A DNA stretch of 64,000 nt from Bacteroidales bacterium 6E (GCA_001270045.2 DF970668.1:1-64000); one strand, 5' to 3'; shown: positions 26,857 to 36,480, counted from the stretch's first letter. Made by a program: numbers and translations. Notes: a model not told the origin generated them from the letters alone.

Positions 26857-29274
26857 TTACTTCTTCCATTTCAGGCGTAGGCTGTTGGTCACCACGCTGA
26901 CACTCGACAGCGCCATGGCGGCGCCGGCAATCATGGGATTCAGCAGGAATCCGGTAAAAGGATATAATACCCCTGCAGCCACCGGTATACCGATCACGTT
27001 GTAAATAAAAGCCCAGAAGAGGTTTTGCCTGACCGTCCGCACCGTATGGCGGCTCAACCTTATGGCATCCGGGATCTTGTTCAGGTCAGAGGAAATCAGG
27101 GTCATCTCGGCCACATCCATGGCAATGTCGCTTCCCTGTCCCATGGCGATGCTCACATCAGCCTGGGCCATGGCGGCACTGTCGTTGATGCCGTCACCGG
27201 CCATGGCCACCACACTGCCCTTCTCCTGGAGCGATTTGATAAATCCGGCCTTCTGGTCGGGCAACAGTCCGGCATGATACTGGCCGATGCCTACCTGTCC
27301 GGCAATGGCAGCCGCCGTAGCCTCATTGTCGCCGGTCAGCATGATTACCTCGATCCCCATCTGTCGGATACGCCCGATGGCCTCAGCGGATGAAGGTTTG
27401 ACGCGGTCGGCAATGGCAATCACCGCCAAAGCCTGTGCCTCATCAGCAAACCAGATGACACTCTTGGACTCGCCCACCCATTGCTTCGAATGCTCCAACA
27501 ACCCATTATGGGGTTGGATACCATGCTCGCTGAGCAAACGCAGGTTTCCGGCAAAATAGCTTTTCCCATCATAAACCACCGATGCCCCTTTCCCGGTAAT
27601 GCTCCTGAAATCTGACACCTCAACGGCTGCAGATTTGAAATATCTTGTCACTGCCTCGGCCAGCGGGTGCTCCGACTTCTTCTCCAAACTGACCAACACC
27701 GGTTCCATACTGTTGTCCCCATTCAGCCAGGCCACGTCGGTCACCTCGGGTTTCCCTTCGGTGATGGTGCCGGTCTTGTCGAGGATGATCACGTCCATCT
27801 TGCGGGCCAGTTCCAGGCTTCCGGCATCCCTGATCAGGATACCCTGAGATGCCCCTTTGCCAATACCGACCATCAGTGCCGTGGGAGTTGCCAATCCAAG
27901 GGCACATGGACAAGCGATCACCAGAACCGTGATTGCGGCCAGGAGTCCTTGGGTAAAGCCATTTTCGCCCCCGAATATCACCCAGGCGATAAAGGAGAGC
28001 AAAGCGATCCCCATGACCACCGGGACAAACACTGCCGCAATCCTGTCGACCAGCTTCTGCACCGGAGCCTTGCTGCCCTGCGCTTCCTGCACCATCCTGA
28101 TGATCTGCGACAGGCGCGTCTCGGAACCCACTTTGGTGGCCTTGAACGAGAAGCTCCCTTTCTGGTTGATGGTGCCTGCGAATACAGGATCACCCGCAGT
28201 TTTCAGCACAGGCACCGGCTCACCGCTGAGCATGCTCTCATCGACATATGAATGGCCATCAGTAACAGTGCCGTCGACGGCAATCTGTTGTCCGGGCCTG
28301 ACCATAATGATGTCGCCTTCGTGCACCTGGTCAACCGGAAGCTGCAGGTAATGTCCCTCCTCCTTCACGATGGTCACCTCCCTGGGCTGCAAACCCATCA
28401 GCTTTTTGATGGCGGCTGAAGTGTTTCCCTTAGCCTTTTCCTCCAGAAGGCGGCCCAACAGGATAAACGCCACGATCACGGCTGCCGCCTCGAAATAGAC
28501 GTGGCTGTGCAATCCTCTTGCATGCCAGAACTCAGGATGCAATGTGTTGAACACGCTGAACAACCAGGCCACGCCGGTACTCACCGCCACCAGGGTATCC
28601 ATGTTGGCCGTGCGATGCCGGGCCTGTTTCACGGCGTTGACGAAAAAGTGCCTTCCAAACCAGAACAACACCGGGGTCGACAACACCCACATGATCACGT
28701 TCGCATAGGGCATGTTCATAAAGAACATCCCGATGATAAAGACAGGCAGTGCCAGCAAAGAGGCACCCAAGGTATTGTTACGGAGCTTGCGGTAATTTTG
28801 CTGGTGCAGTTCTTCCAACACGTCGCTCTTTTGCGATTCCTCCTCAACCAGCAGTTCATAACCGGCACCCTTGACCGCCTTTTGCATTTCATCGATACCC
28901 GCTTTCTCCGGAATATACTCAACCAGCACAGTTGAAGCAGCAAAGTTCACCGAAGCGTTCAGCACACCGTCCTGCAGGTTGAGAACGTTTTCGACTCCGC
29001 GGGCACAGGATGCGCAACTCATGCCCATCACGGGGAAGGTCTTTCGCACCGCGTTCACGGTTTCGCCCGGCTTGAGTTTCGGTGCGGCAGGCTTAAACTG
29101 CTGTGCCGACATCTTTCCAATATTCATGGGACGGTTCATCATTCCGGGTTGGCCGGTACCATGGCCGCCAGTTCCCGGGGTCATCATCCCCGGCTTGACG
29201 AAACCACCGCCGGATTGACCCTGCTGAGGCTTCGCATCGCCATGTTGTATCTTCTTTTCTTCATTCATGATCAT
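26857..29274 (-). CDS. copA: Copper-translocating P1B-type ATPase with Met/Gly/His-rich N-terminus
   Basis: 805 aa (or 803 from the ATG at 29268). Residues 1-70 are a disordered tail rich in Gly, Met and His (GMMTPGTGGHGTGQPGMMNRP), then one heavy-metal-associated domain with GMSCASC (84-90). Eight membrane segments follow with the Cu-specific CPCALGLATP in the sixth helix, phosphorylation site DKTGTIT, SEHPLAEA (nucleotide binding), and the hinge GDGINDSAAMAQADV. It exports Cu(I) from the cytoplasm at ATP cost. The Met/His tail probably adds copper binding. It lies 80 bp downstream of an HMA-AraC regulator on the same strand, which likely controls it. Confidence 0.95.
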   Translation of the reverse strand: MIMNEEKKIQHGDAKPQQGQSGGGFVKPGMMTPGTGGHGTGQPGMMNRPMNIGKMSAQQFKPAAPKLKPGETVNAVRKTFPVMGMSCASCARGVENVLNLQDGVLNASVNFAASTVLVEYIPEKAGIDEMQKAVKGAGYELLVEEESQKSDVLEELHQQNYRKLRNNTLGASLLALPVFIIGMFFMNMPYANVIMWVLSTPVLFWFGRHFFVNAVKQARHRTANMDTLVAVSTGVAWLFSVFNTLHPEFWHARGLHSHVYFEAAAVIVAFILLGRLLEEKAKGNTSAAIKKLMGLQPREVTIVKEEGHYLQLPVDQVHEGDIIMVRPGQQIAVDGTVTDGHSYVDESMLSGEPVPVLKTAGDPVFAGTINQKGSFSFKATKVGSETRLSQIIRMVQEAQGSKAPVQKLVDRIAAVFVPVVMGIALLSFIAWVIFGGENGFTQGLLAAITVLVIACPCALGLATPTALMVGIGKGASQGILIRDAGSLELARKMDVIILDKTGTITEGKPEVTDVAWLNGDNSMEPVLVSLEKKSEHPLAEAVTRYFKSAAVEVSDFRSITGKGASVVYDGKSYFAGNLRLLSEHGIQPHNGLLEHSKQWVGESKSVIWFADEAQALAVIAIADRVKPSSAEAIGRIRQMGIEVIMLTGDNEATAAAIAGQVGIGQYHAGLLPDQKAGFIKSLQEKGSVVAMAGDGINDSAAMAQADVSIAMGQGSDIAMDVAEMTLISSDLNKIPDAIRLSRHTVRTVRQNLFWAFIYNVIGIPVAAGVLYPFTGFLLNPMIAGAAMALSSVSVVTNSLRLKWKK

Positions 29275-29354
29275 TGATTTTCAATATGAGATACAAAGAT
29301 GGCCTCAACCCATCCCTGGCTTATTACATATTTTTTGAAATCTTTTACAATTTT

Positions 29355-29915
29355 TTATACCTCATCGAGGGGCTTCCTGATCCGTGGCTTCATCTTTTTG
29401 AAATACCCGGGCGTCAATCCGGTCACCTTCTTGAACTGGTTGCTCAGGTGGGCAACGCTCGAATAGCTGAGCCGGTAGGCGATCTCGCTGAGCGACAACT
29501 CATCGTACACCAGCAACTCCTTCACCTTCTCGATCTTCTGGGCAATGGCGTACTTCTCGATGGTGGTACCCTCGACTTCCGAAAAGAGAGCCGACAAATA
29601 GGAATAGTCATGGTGCAGCCGGTCGGTCAGGTAATCCGACAAGTTGACATTCTGGTCGCCCGACTCCTCCTGCACCCGCTCGATGATCAGCGACTTGATC
29701 CTTTCAATCAGGCGGCTGCGCTTGTCATCCATCAGTCCGAACCCCAGCGCCTCCAGGTTCTGCTCCACGGCAGACAGCTGTTCCGAAGTCAGTTCCCCGT
29801 CGACCGACGCTTCGCCCAACTGCACATCCAGGACCCGCAAGCCCAGCTTCTCCAGTTCGTTCCGCACCGCAATCCGGCAACGGTGACACACCATATTTTT
29901 TATGTAGATATTCAT
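29355..29915 (-). CDS. AraC-type regulator with N-terminal HMA-like CxxC domain
   Basis: 186 aa from the ATG at 29915. Residues 1-75 look like a heavy-metal-associated fold (MNIYIKNMVCHRCRIAVRNELEKLGL, with CHRC as the CxxC metal site at residues 9-12), a linker helix follows, and residues ~90-180 are a double HTH of the AraC family ending LSNQFKKVTGLTPGYFKKMK. The fusion suggests direct metal sensing, probably Cu(I), and control of the copA gene 80 bp downstream. A candidate operator upstream is the inverted repeat GAATCC/GGATTC at 29962-29983. This gene type recurs in Bacteroidota. No ligand-binding cupin arm as in classical AraC. Confidence 0.85.
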   Translation of the reverse strand: MNIYIKNMVCHRCRIAVRNELEKLGLRVLDVQLGEASVDGELTSEQLSAVEQNLEALGFGLMDDKRSRLIERIKSLIIERVQEESGDQNVNLSDYLTDRLHHDYSYLSALFSEVEGTTIEKYAIAQKIEKVKELLVYDELSLSEIAYRLSYSSVAHLSNQFKKVTGLTPGYFKKMKPRIRKPLDEV

Positions 29916-30223
29916 ACGCTGTATTCTATGAACAATGATAACCATAAAACAGTTTGGTACCGAATCCGTTAAAAATTGGATTCTCCTATCTGATATACGT
30001 TACTGATCACAAAACGCAGTTCATATTTTTTACATAAAACAGGCAACTTTCAGAGAATAGGTACAATAATCAAAATCTCCCGACCGTTTCCGGAAAGTAA
30101 ACAAAATCTGATTATTTTTAAATGCCGGTTTCAGCTGGCTGCCATTTGGGGGATAATGCCGGAATACCCAGATTGGCATGGGATTTAAACAAGCATCACC
30201 CGGGCGACTTAATAAAGATTCGT

Positions 30224-30754
30224 ATGATCCGAACCATCTTGTTGATCACGCTGATATCTGCTTCACTCCTTGTTACAGGACAAAACAGGAAGGAGCGAAA
30301 CACGGAAAGGGATTTCCCGACATTTCTCCTTGGACCCGATGCCGGAGGGTCCATCATCCTGACCCACTCCGAATCAGCCGGCCTCAAAAGCCACTTTCAT
30401 TACCGGTTTGGCGCATTCATGCACATCAGGCCGGTGCATTCACTCGGACTGGCGACCGGTTTCAAGTATAACCGCATCGTGAACCTCGCTGACTATTACG
30501 AACTGCCGCTGATGATGCATTTCTACGGAAAAGGGAACGGTGCCTTTTTCCTGGGGCCCAACCTGATTTATGAAGCCAACGGCAGCCAAACCGATTTCAG
30601 CACACCCGAACTGGGATTTACCGTAGGCGCAGGAAGCCAGCGGGGCGGAATCTATGTCTCGTACCACCCGGCCTACGATGCGCTGATCGAACAGAACACC
30701 AACTTCTTCCTTTCGCTTGGGATCTATGTTCAGCTTGGACTGATCAGGTTCTAA
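30224..30754 (+). CDS. Small outer-membrane beta-barrel protein
   Basis: 176 aa from the ATG at 30224, where a signal peptide begins (MIRTILLITLISASLLVTGQ). The mature part has alternating strands (GPDAGGSIILTH, HYRFGAFMHIRPVHSLGLATGFKYN, ELPLMMHFYG, NGAFFLGPNLIYEAN, GFTVGAGSQRGGIYVSYHPAYD) and an aromatic last strand (YVQLGLIRF). That suits an 8-stranded outer-membrane barrel of the PorT/OmpW-like type. Function unknown. It stands alone; downstream is an inverted repeat TCCGTAA…TTACGGA at 30782-30810 that may end its transcript. Upstream, 29946-30223 holds only promoter-like AT-rich DNA. Confidence 0.7.
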   Translation: MIRTILLITLISASLLVTGQNRKERNTERDFPTFLLGPDAGGSIILTHSESAGLKSHFHYRFGAFMHIRPVHSLGLATGFKYNRIVNLADYYELPLMMHFYGKGNGAFFLGPNLIYEANGSQTDFSTPELGFTVGAGSQRGGIYVSYHPAYDALIEQNTNFFLSLGIYVQLGLIRF

Positions 30755-30908
30755 AGTCCTTCTGCCAAACCGGTTATCTTTTCCGTAAAGGTTGACACTT
30801 TTCTTACGGACATAAGCCTTAATCCTTTGGATTTGCTATTTTAGCGCACGGATCAATCAGCCGGGAATTCCCCGTTATTTTGCACGATTTGATCTGAAAG
30901 GTTGAGGC

Positions 30909-32252
30909 ATGGACCAGTTTAAGATATTCATAGTGGAAGACGACCCTTGGTATTCAGATTTCCTGAAGTACCACATCTCCATGAATCCCGATTTCACGGT
31001 CGAAAAGTTCGAATCGGGGAAGGAATTGCTGTCCAACCTGCACAAAAAGCCCGACCTGGTGACGGTCGACTTCTCGTTGCCCGACATGAACGGAAAGGAG
31101 TTGCTCGACAAGATCAAGAAATACAATTCCGACATCGGGGTGATCATGATCTCCGGGCAGGAGGACATCACCACTGCCGTGGAACTCCTCAAGGAAGGGG
31201 CGGCCGACTACATCGTCAAGAATGAGGACACCCCCAACCGGCTCCGTAACTCCATCCGGATGGTGCAGGAGAACCGGAACCTGCGGAAAGAGAACGAGCA
31301 ACTGAAAGTATTGGTTGGCAAGAAGTATGACTTCTCCAACATCATGCTGGGGAACAGTCCGGGCATGCTGGCCACCTTCAGCCTGATGGAAAAGGCTGCC
31401 GCATCCAACATCACCGTATCGGTCACCGGCGAAACCGGTACCGGTAAGGAACTGGTAGCCAAGTCGATACACTACCATTCAGAACGGAAGAACTACCCCT
31501 TCATGGCCGTCAACATCGGGGCCATACCACGTGAGCTGGTCGAGAGCGTGCTGTTCGGCTACGAAAAGGGAGCCTATACCGGGGCCACCGACCGCAAGGC
31601 GGGAGTCTTCGAAAATGCCAACAAGGGGACCATTTTCCTGGACGAGATTGCGGAGATGGACCTGAACATCCAGACCAAGTTCCTGCGGGTATTGCAGGAG
31701 CGCGAAGTGACCAGGCTCGGGTCGAACCAGATCATAAAAATCGATGTGCGCATCATCACGGCAACGCACAAGAACCTGGCCGAAGAGGTACAAAACGGCA
31801 ACTTCAGGGCCGACCTATACTACAGGCTGATGGGTTTGCCCATCCACCTCGTCCCGCTCAGGGAAAGGGGCAACGACATCATGAAACTGGCACGCAGTTT
31901 TGCCGATTCATTTTGCAAGGAAAACCAGCAGAAAAAGGTGAGCTTCTCGGAAGAGGCCGTCACGAAGTTGATGAAATATACTTTTCCGGGGAATGTCAGG
32001 GAGCTGAAAGCGGTTGTGGATTTGGCGATCATCCTGAGCGACGGAGAGGTGATTGAAGCCCGGAACCTGAATTTCACGCCCGTTGGCGGACCAGGGACAC
32101 AGATTACCGAAGAGATGACCCTCGAAGAGCACACCCTGCGCATCGTGGACGAATACCTGCGCAAATACAACAACAATCCCACCGAAGTGGCCCGCCGTCT
32201 GGGCATATCCAGGGCAACGGTTTACAGGTATATCAAGGCTTTGAAGGGTTAA
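30909..32252 (+). CDS. Sigma-54-dependent response regulator (NtrC family)
   Basis: 447 aa in three domains. Receiver (1-120): acidic EDD at 10-12, phospho-acceptor Asp54, Lys104. AAA+ (~145-370): Walker A GETGTGKE at 174-181, sigma-54 contact loop GAYTGA at 221-226 (Tyr instead of the usual Phe), Walker B TIFLDEI, and an Arg-finger region FRADLYYRL. DNA-binding Fis-type HTH at the C-terminus (NNPTEVARRLGISRATVYRYIKALKG). It opens promoters of RNA polymerase with sigma-54 when phosphorylated. No kinase is adjacent; the closest kinase is the giant hybrid at 39724-44109 beyond the fibre locus. It converges with that locus, 28 bp from its last gene, so a regulatory role there is tempting but unproven. 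Confidence 0.92.
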   Translation: MDQFKIFIVEDDPWYSDFLKYHISMNPDFTVEKFESGKELLSNLHKKPDLVTVDFSLPDMNGKELLDKIKKYNSDIGVIMISGQEDITTAVELLKEGAADYIVKNEDTPNRLRNSIRMVQENRNLRKENEQLKVLVGKKYDFSNIMLGNSPGMLATFSLMEKAAASNITVSVTGETGTGKELVAKSIHYHSERKNYPFMAVNIGAIPRELVESVLFGYEKGAYTGATDRKAGVFENANKGTIFLDEIAEMDLNIQTKFLRVLQEREVTRLGSNQIIKIDVRIITATHKNLAEEVQNGNFRADLYYRLMGLPIHLVPLRERGNDIMKLARSFADSFCKENQQKKVSFSEEAVTKLMKYTFPGNVRELKAVVDLAIILSDGEVIEARNLNFTPVGGPGTQITEEMTLEEHTLRIVDEYLRKYNNNPTEVARRLGISRATVYRYIKALKG

Positions 32253-32280
32253 AACCTTCATTTTTTTATGAAAGTCACTA

Positions 32281-32781
32281 TTAGTTGACTACTTCAAAAA
32301 TCAGGTGATAATTCTGATTCCCGATAGGCTGAACAACACTAATGTTTTCAATCTCAAAAAGTATGGGGACATTAAGCCTATTAAACCTTCCAGATAAGAA
32401 TTCGGTTGGTGTTGCTCCAACAATAATTGATCCTGGACCTGATATCTGTCCTCCTGCCGATCCACCGCTACTGTTTGTTCCTGTACCTTCACGATAAAGT
32501 TTCAGTGTTACTCCTTCCGGAAGATTAACAGCCGATACAAAAACTTTCCAACGATAGTTTCCATCATTATTTCTTATAATACTTATGCTGGTATTACTTT
32601 GGGATTCCTTGATGGTACCGGTAATATCTTCGCCTGCATCGGTTGTAAGGATGGAAGCCTCTCCGAAAACAGGCTGTCCATTAACCTCCACAATAACTTG
32701 TTGTGCAGAAAGACAATATGGTAAAGCAAAAATTACCGCAAAAACCAAAAGGAATGATGACAATATTTTATTCGTTTTCAT
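32281..32781 (-). CDS. Exported subunit-like protein D of the usher-like locus
   Basis: 166 aa with a signal peptide ending CLSAQQ. The mature ~140 residues are beta-rich with no known domain. Motifs align with the other small exported proteins of this locus: RWKVFVSAVNLPEGVTLKL at ~78-96 corresponds to the R-K-V-x-V…P-x-G-V-x-L-K block, and IVGATPTEFLSG at ~120-131 to the VIGSxxxxLITG block. It ends in a terminal strand LIFEVVN. It is the most divergent of the four, lacking the GIGxxFTG tail, and could be a tip, anchor or terminator subunit. Its DNA is visibly more AT-rich than the neighbouring large genes. It is last on the minus strand, 43 bp after protein C. Confidence 0.6.
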   Translation of the reverse strand: MKTNKILSSFLLVFAVIFALPYCLSAQQVIVEVNGQPVFGEASILTTDAGEDITGTIKESQSNTSISIIRNNDGNYRWKVFVSAVNLPEGVTLKLYREGTGTNSSGGSAGGQISGPGSIIVGATPTEFLSGRFNRLNVPILFEIENISVVQPIGNQNYHLIFEVVN

Positions 32782-32824
32782 TTCGATTTCAATTCATTAA
32801 TGGCCACACTCTGAAATTCAAAAC

Positions 32825-33406
32825 CTAATTATCCACCAGCGTATAGGTGAGCAGCAAGTTGGCATCCTGCACCTGCTCGATCAGGGCATAATCGGTCACC
32901 TCTAGGGTAAAAACCAGCTGGTGGCCACTGTTCACGCCGTTTCCGGTAAAGCAGCCCCCGATTCCCGAAATCAGTGTTTGGGGTGAAGCTCCCAGGGTCA
33001 ATGCACCTGCAGGGGCACCAAAAACACCGCCCCCCTCACCGGCAGCCCTCGCCGATGCCGACAACTTGATTTGTATACCGGCGGGTACGGTTCCATCCAT
33101 GGCCACCTGCACCGAACGGGAAGCGCCGTTACTTTTCCTGGAGGTGGTATAGTTGATCCAGAGCTCCTCATTCCTGACCTGTGATACGTCGAGTCCCTCG
33201 CCTGCCCTTACCGGGGGAGGCACGTTCAGGGTGATGTTGTTGTTATCCCTGGGTTCCACATCAATCAAGGCAATGTCAGGCAAATTCAGGTTAAATATCA
33301 GGCTTGCCTGCATCTGCGCAGAGCTCTCCCCGATCAGGAACAGCAGCACCATCGCAGCCAGGATACCCTTTATTAAACTTTTTGCAATCATCTTTCTATC
33401 TGTCAT
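32825..33406 (-). CDS. Exported subunit-like protein C of the usher-like locus
   Basis: 193 aa; signal peptide ends GESSAQMQ. The mature protein shares the family blocks: LPDIALIDV (42-50), WINYT (83-87), SRSVQVAMDGTVPAGIQIKL (97-114) and LISGIGGCFTG (145-155), then SGHQLVFTLEV and a last strand LLLTYTLVDN. Protein B has WINYT at 84-88 and ITGIGTSFTG at the same positions, so B and C are clear paralogs with fixed spacing. The pattern (export signal, ~150 beta-rich residues, conserved terminal strand) suits fibre subunits or secreted surface proteins handled by the chaperone- and usher-like genes just upstream. It starts 53 bp after the usher-like gene. No enzymatic motif. Confidence 0.7.
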   Translation of the reverse strand: MTDRKMIAKSLIKGILAAMVLLFLIGESSAQMQASLIFNLNLPDIALIDVEPRDNNNITLNVPPPVRAGEGLDVSQVRNEELWINYTTSRKSNGASRSVQVAMDGTVPAGIQIKLSASARAAGEGGGVFGAPAGALTLGASPQTLISGIGGCFTGNGVNSGHQLVFTLEVTDYALIEQVQDANLLLTYTLVDN

Positions 33407-33459
33407 ACTTTCTTGATATTATCAAAGTTAACTGTTTTATGGCAAACCCGTACCGTTTC

Positions 33460-36400
33460 CTATCGGATCGCCTCAGATAATGGGATGGGGGCATTTCCCC
33501 GGAAAGCAACCGTAAATGCCCCGGGTATCCTTCGCCTAACCTGGTCACGGTACCTTCGGGCATCTTTGACGTCGCTGAACCGACCGGTAAAATATTTGTA
33601 ACGTCCATCAATATAACGCTCAAAGATCTCCTCCCTGATCTCTCCCGGGAAAGTGACCATGTTCACCTTCCCCCGGGCAGAGGCAATTTGTACCGAGTAC
33701 CAGATTCCCTCAGGCTCCTTCTGGATCTCTTCCTTCCCGGCATCCGGTGACCGGAGGGTTATGGCACTCTCTTTTGCCGGAGAGGAATTGACCTGCACAT
33801 TCCTGAATATGATGTTCTTGACCCTTGGCACCAGGTCAATCACCAGTTCCTTCTGCTCTCCCTGGGTCAGTTCAAACTGGAGATACTCGTTGTCGGTCCG
33901 GTAGCGCTGGTCAATGGTGTTGGCATAAATCTGCAAGGTCCACATGCCGGGCCTGAGCTGCGGGAACTCGAAAGTCCCGTCGGGTTTGGATATCATTCGG
34001 TGCGACTCGAGCTCGCTTTTCAGGTCGACAACGATATTCCCGGTTTGGGGAGCTTTGGCATCTCCCGGCAGGATTGCCGTCCCATTCTCTTTGATGGTAA
34101 ACCGGCCACTGACCCTTGCCGCATCGACCAGTCCCAGGTGAAGCCTCGTTTCTTCTTCTGCCAGTACCTCGATATGCACGGGACTTGGGATATTCAGGAT
34201 CTCGTTCATTCCCAACCGCGACCGGTCGATGGTCACGAAATACCTGCCGGGGGCAACATTCCTGAATTCAAAATTTCCGCTTTCACCGGTCACTGCCGAG
34301 CGGCCACTCAGGAATACCAGCTTGCCCTCGAGGGGGGTGCCGTCCTGACCCGTCAGCACCCCCGAAACAGTGCCGGCCTCCCCGGTCTTTTTCAGCGGGA
34401 TACCAATTTCCACGGCATAGGTGAGCGATGCCGAGTAATCAGGCTCTTCGGTCTGGTTCTGGAACAAGGTATAGAAGCTGTTGAGCGAAAGGCGGTGTTT
34501 TTTCAGGAAACGGTAATCTAGCGAGAACTGGAACAGGTTACGGTTCCGATAGTATTCTTCGATGGCATAGCTGTTCTGGACCTGCATGCTCGTGCTCAGG
34601 TTTCGGGCAAGCTTTCCCGAAGCCGAAAATCCCCACAACCAGTTGCGCTGGCTCGATGAAATGAAGGTATTGACGTTGCTATAGGAGGTAAACGCACGCA
34701 TATAAAACTGGTACGTTGGCCGATAGCCCAGCGTCAGGCTACCCCGGTAGCTGTCCTGCACCCTTTCGTCGGCATTGGCCACCAATGCATTTTCGGTCTT
34801 CCCTAATTCTCCCCACAGCTGGTAAGAGAATTTGCTGATATTGTGGTTCAGCCAGGCGTTGAGCGACTGCGTTGAATAATCGAATTGCTTCACCGGCATG
34901 CGGTCTTTCCGCTCGTAACTCATGTAAAAGGTGCGGAATTCGAGACCCTGGCTGATCCTGTAGTTGATAGACGACTGCAACATCCTCGACCACGGGGCCG
35001 AATAATACAAGGTATCGAGGGCGGCATTCGAGAAATCCTCCCTGGCCGATACGGAAACACTGAGCGCCTTTGAAAGCCTGACATTCAGGTTACCATTATA
35101 GAAAGAGGTTTGGTTATAGTATCCGGGATAATCCTTTCCGGCATAAAAGTAGTTACCCGACAGGCTGAGGAACTTGAACTGCGATTGCAACTGGGCCCTG
35201 AAGGCATGGTCAGGCACATCCAGATAGGAGCCGTAAGAATATTCCAGCTCAGCCGTCGTGCCCCTGAAAGGGAAAAGATGCGTGGTGACGCTTCCGATCA
35301 TGGCATAGTCGTCCATATCCCTGAACTGCTTGGCGATCAGGAAAGTCTCGATCCGGTTCTTGCCCACCACGGCAATGTCGGCAAAACCTGCCATTTCGTG
35401 GTTGATGTCCCTGAAGAACCTGGGCTGCACGTACAGGAATCCCAGGCGGTTGCCCCCCTTCGAGATATAGATGTTTTCGGTACCCATCCCATAGCGGGCC
35501 GACTCGGTGAGGGGGGTAAACATATACGACTTGCTTCCCCAGAACGTGTTGAAACGCTCGTTCTTGTATGAAACGTAATACTCGTCGTAAAGGCCGAGAA
35601 ACGATAATTCATAATTATTGGGGCCCCTTGCGAGGAACTCAATCTCGTGCTTCTTTTCGGTGTCGAGAAATCCCTTTCCGAAAGCCTCGAGCTGGTAGCC
35701 GTCGCTGTAGTTGCCCTCGCGGCCTCTCGACAGGTATCGGGCCGACAAGGTCACAGGATAGCGGAACCAGAGATCCGCCTCAGCCTCTTTCAACGGGAAC
35801 ACCCGTACATTCTGGTAACTCCTGACAGCGGTTGCCTCCGAAAGTACCGCCCTGACACTGAAGCCATGGGAGGATGCCTTTTCAATGTATTTCGATGTTT
35901 CGGCAGATGCCTGGATTGAGACAGACTCCCCCGGATCGAGGGTGACGAAGGTGGATGTAAGGTCACAATTATATGCCTCAAGAAGTATGCGGCGACGGTT
36001 GTTTCCCGTATTCTTCAGCAGGTACACCGCATTGATCTTGTCGCCACCCATCACAAACTCCGGACTTTCAAGTAGTTCGAGCGTGAGACCTTCCCGTTCT
36101 TTCACGGTAATCTCAGGCCCAAATGACTTTACCTGTCCTGATTCGGATTTAAACACAATGGGAAGAGGATACTTGCCGGCTGTCAATGAGGAAGGGATGC
36201 TCAGGCTCACGATCACGACCCTGCTTTCACCTGGTGCGATTTGCAACGGAAGCAATGGTACGGCGGGCTTTATCCCGTCGGGATATTGCACTTCGGGCAC
36301 GATCCGCTGTGGCTGGTCCGAAATATTGCTGATTTTAAAGGAGACGTAATGAACCTTGCCCGGTTCGAAGTTGAAATCGCCGGTCACCATCCCGGCATCA

Positions 36401-36480
36401 AAAAAATCCTGTGCCTCCAGCGTGCCAGGCAACGCCAGTGAAAACAAAAAGATAAGTAAGGCAGTCAGGATCCGGTTCAT
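33460..36480 (-). CDS. Usher-like outer-membrane protein with Ig-like N-terminus, barrel and SPOR domain
   Basis: 1006 aa. Signal peptide ends LEAQDFF. Residues ~25-220 form two Ig/PapD-like modules (VHYVSFKISNISDQPQRIV, IAPGESRVVIVSLSIP, GDKINAVYLLKNTGNNRRRI). Residues ~230-690 are a long run of amphipathic aromatic-ended strands (LSARYLSRGREGNY, YELSFLGLYDEYYVSYKN, LNAWLNHNISKFSYQLWG), an outer-membrane barrel of about 20-26 strands. Residues ~700-900 hold two or three carboxypeptidase-regulatory/transthyretin-like modules (SGVLTGQDGTPLEGKLVFLSG). The last ~80 residues look like a SPOR fold (GIWYSVQIASARGKVN… GRFSDVKDARRYRDQV), which binds denuded peptidoglycan. The layout recalls a fimbrial usher with plug and C-terminal domains. 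It starts on the base after the chaperone-like gene stop (TAA-ATG), so the two are translationally coupled. Confidence 0.65.
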   Translation of the reverse strand: MNRILTALLIFLFSLALPGTLEAQDFFDAGMVTGDFNFEPGKVHYVSFKISNISDQPQRIVPEVQYPDGIKPAVPLLPLQIAPGESRVVIVSLSIPSSLTAGKYPLPIVFKSESGQVKSFGPEITVKEREGLTLELLESPEFVMGGDKINAVYLLKNTGNNRRRILLEAYNCDLTSTFVTLDPGESVSIQASAETSKYIEKASSHGFSVRAVLSEATAVRSYQNVRVFPLKEAEADLWFRYPVTLSARYLSRGREGNYSDGYQLEAFGKGFLDTEKKHEIEFLARGPNNYELSFLGLYDEYYVSYKNERFNTFWGSKSYMFTPLTESARYGMGTENIYISKGGNRLGFLYVQPRFFRDINHEMAGFADIAVVGKNRIETFLIAKQFRDMDDYAMIGSVTTHLFPFRGTTAELEYSYGSYLDVPDHAFRAQLQSQFKFLSLSGNYFYAGKDYPGYYNQTSFYNGNLNVRLSKALSVSVSAREDFSNAALDTLYYSAPWSRMLQSSINYRISQGLEFRTFYMSYERKDRMPVKQFDYSTQSLNAWLNHNISKFSYQLWGELGKTENALVANADERVQDSYRGSLTLGYRPTYQFYMRAFTSYSNVNTFISSSQRNWLWGFSASGKLARNLSTSMQVQNSYAIEEYYRNRNLFQFSLDYRFLKKHRLSLNSFYTLFQNQTEEPDYSASLTYAVEIGIPLKKTGEAGTVSGVLTGQDGTPLEGKLVFLSGRSAVTGESGNFEFRNVAPGRYFVTIDRSRLGMNEILNIPSPVHIEVLAEEETRLHLGLVDAARVSGRFTIKENGTAILPGDAKAPQTGNIVVDLKSELESHRMISKPDGTFEFPQLRPGMWTLQIYANTIDQRYRTDNEYLQFELTQGEQKELVIDLVPRVKNIIFRNVQVNSSPAKESAITLRSPDAGKEEIQKEPEGIWYSVQIASARGKVNMVTFPGEIREEIFERYIDGRYKYFTGRFSDVKDARRYRDQVRRRIPGAFTVAFRGNAPIPLSEAIR

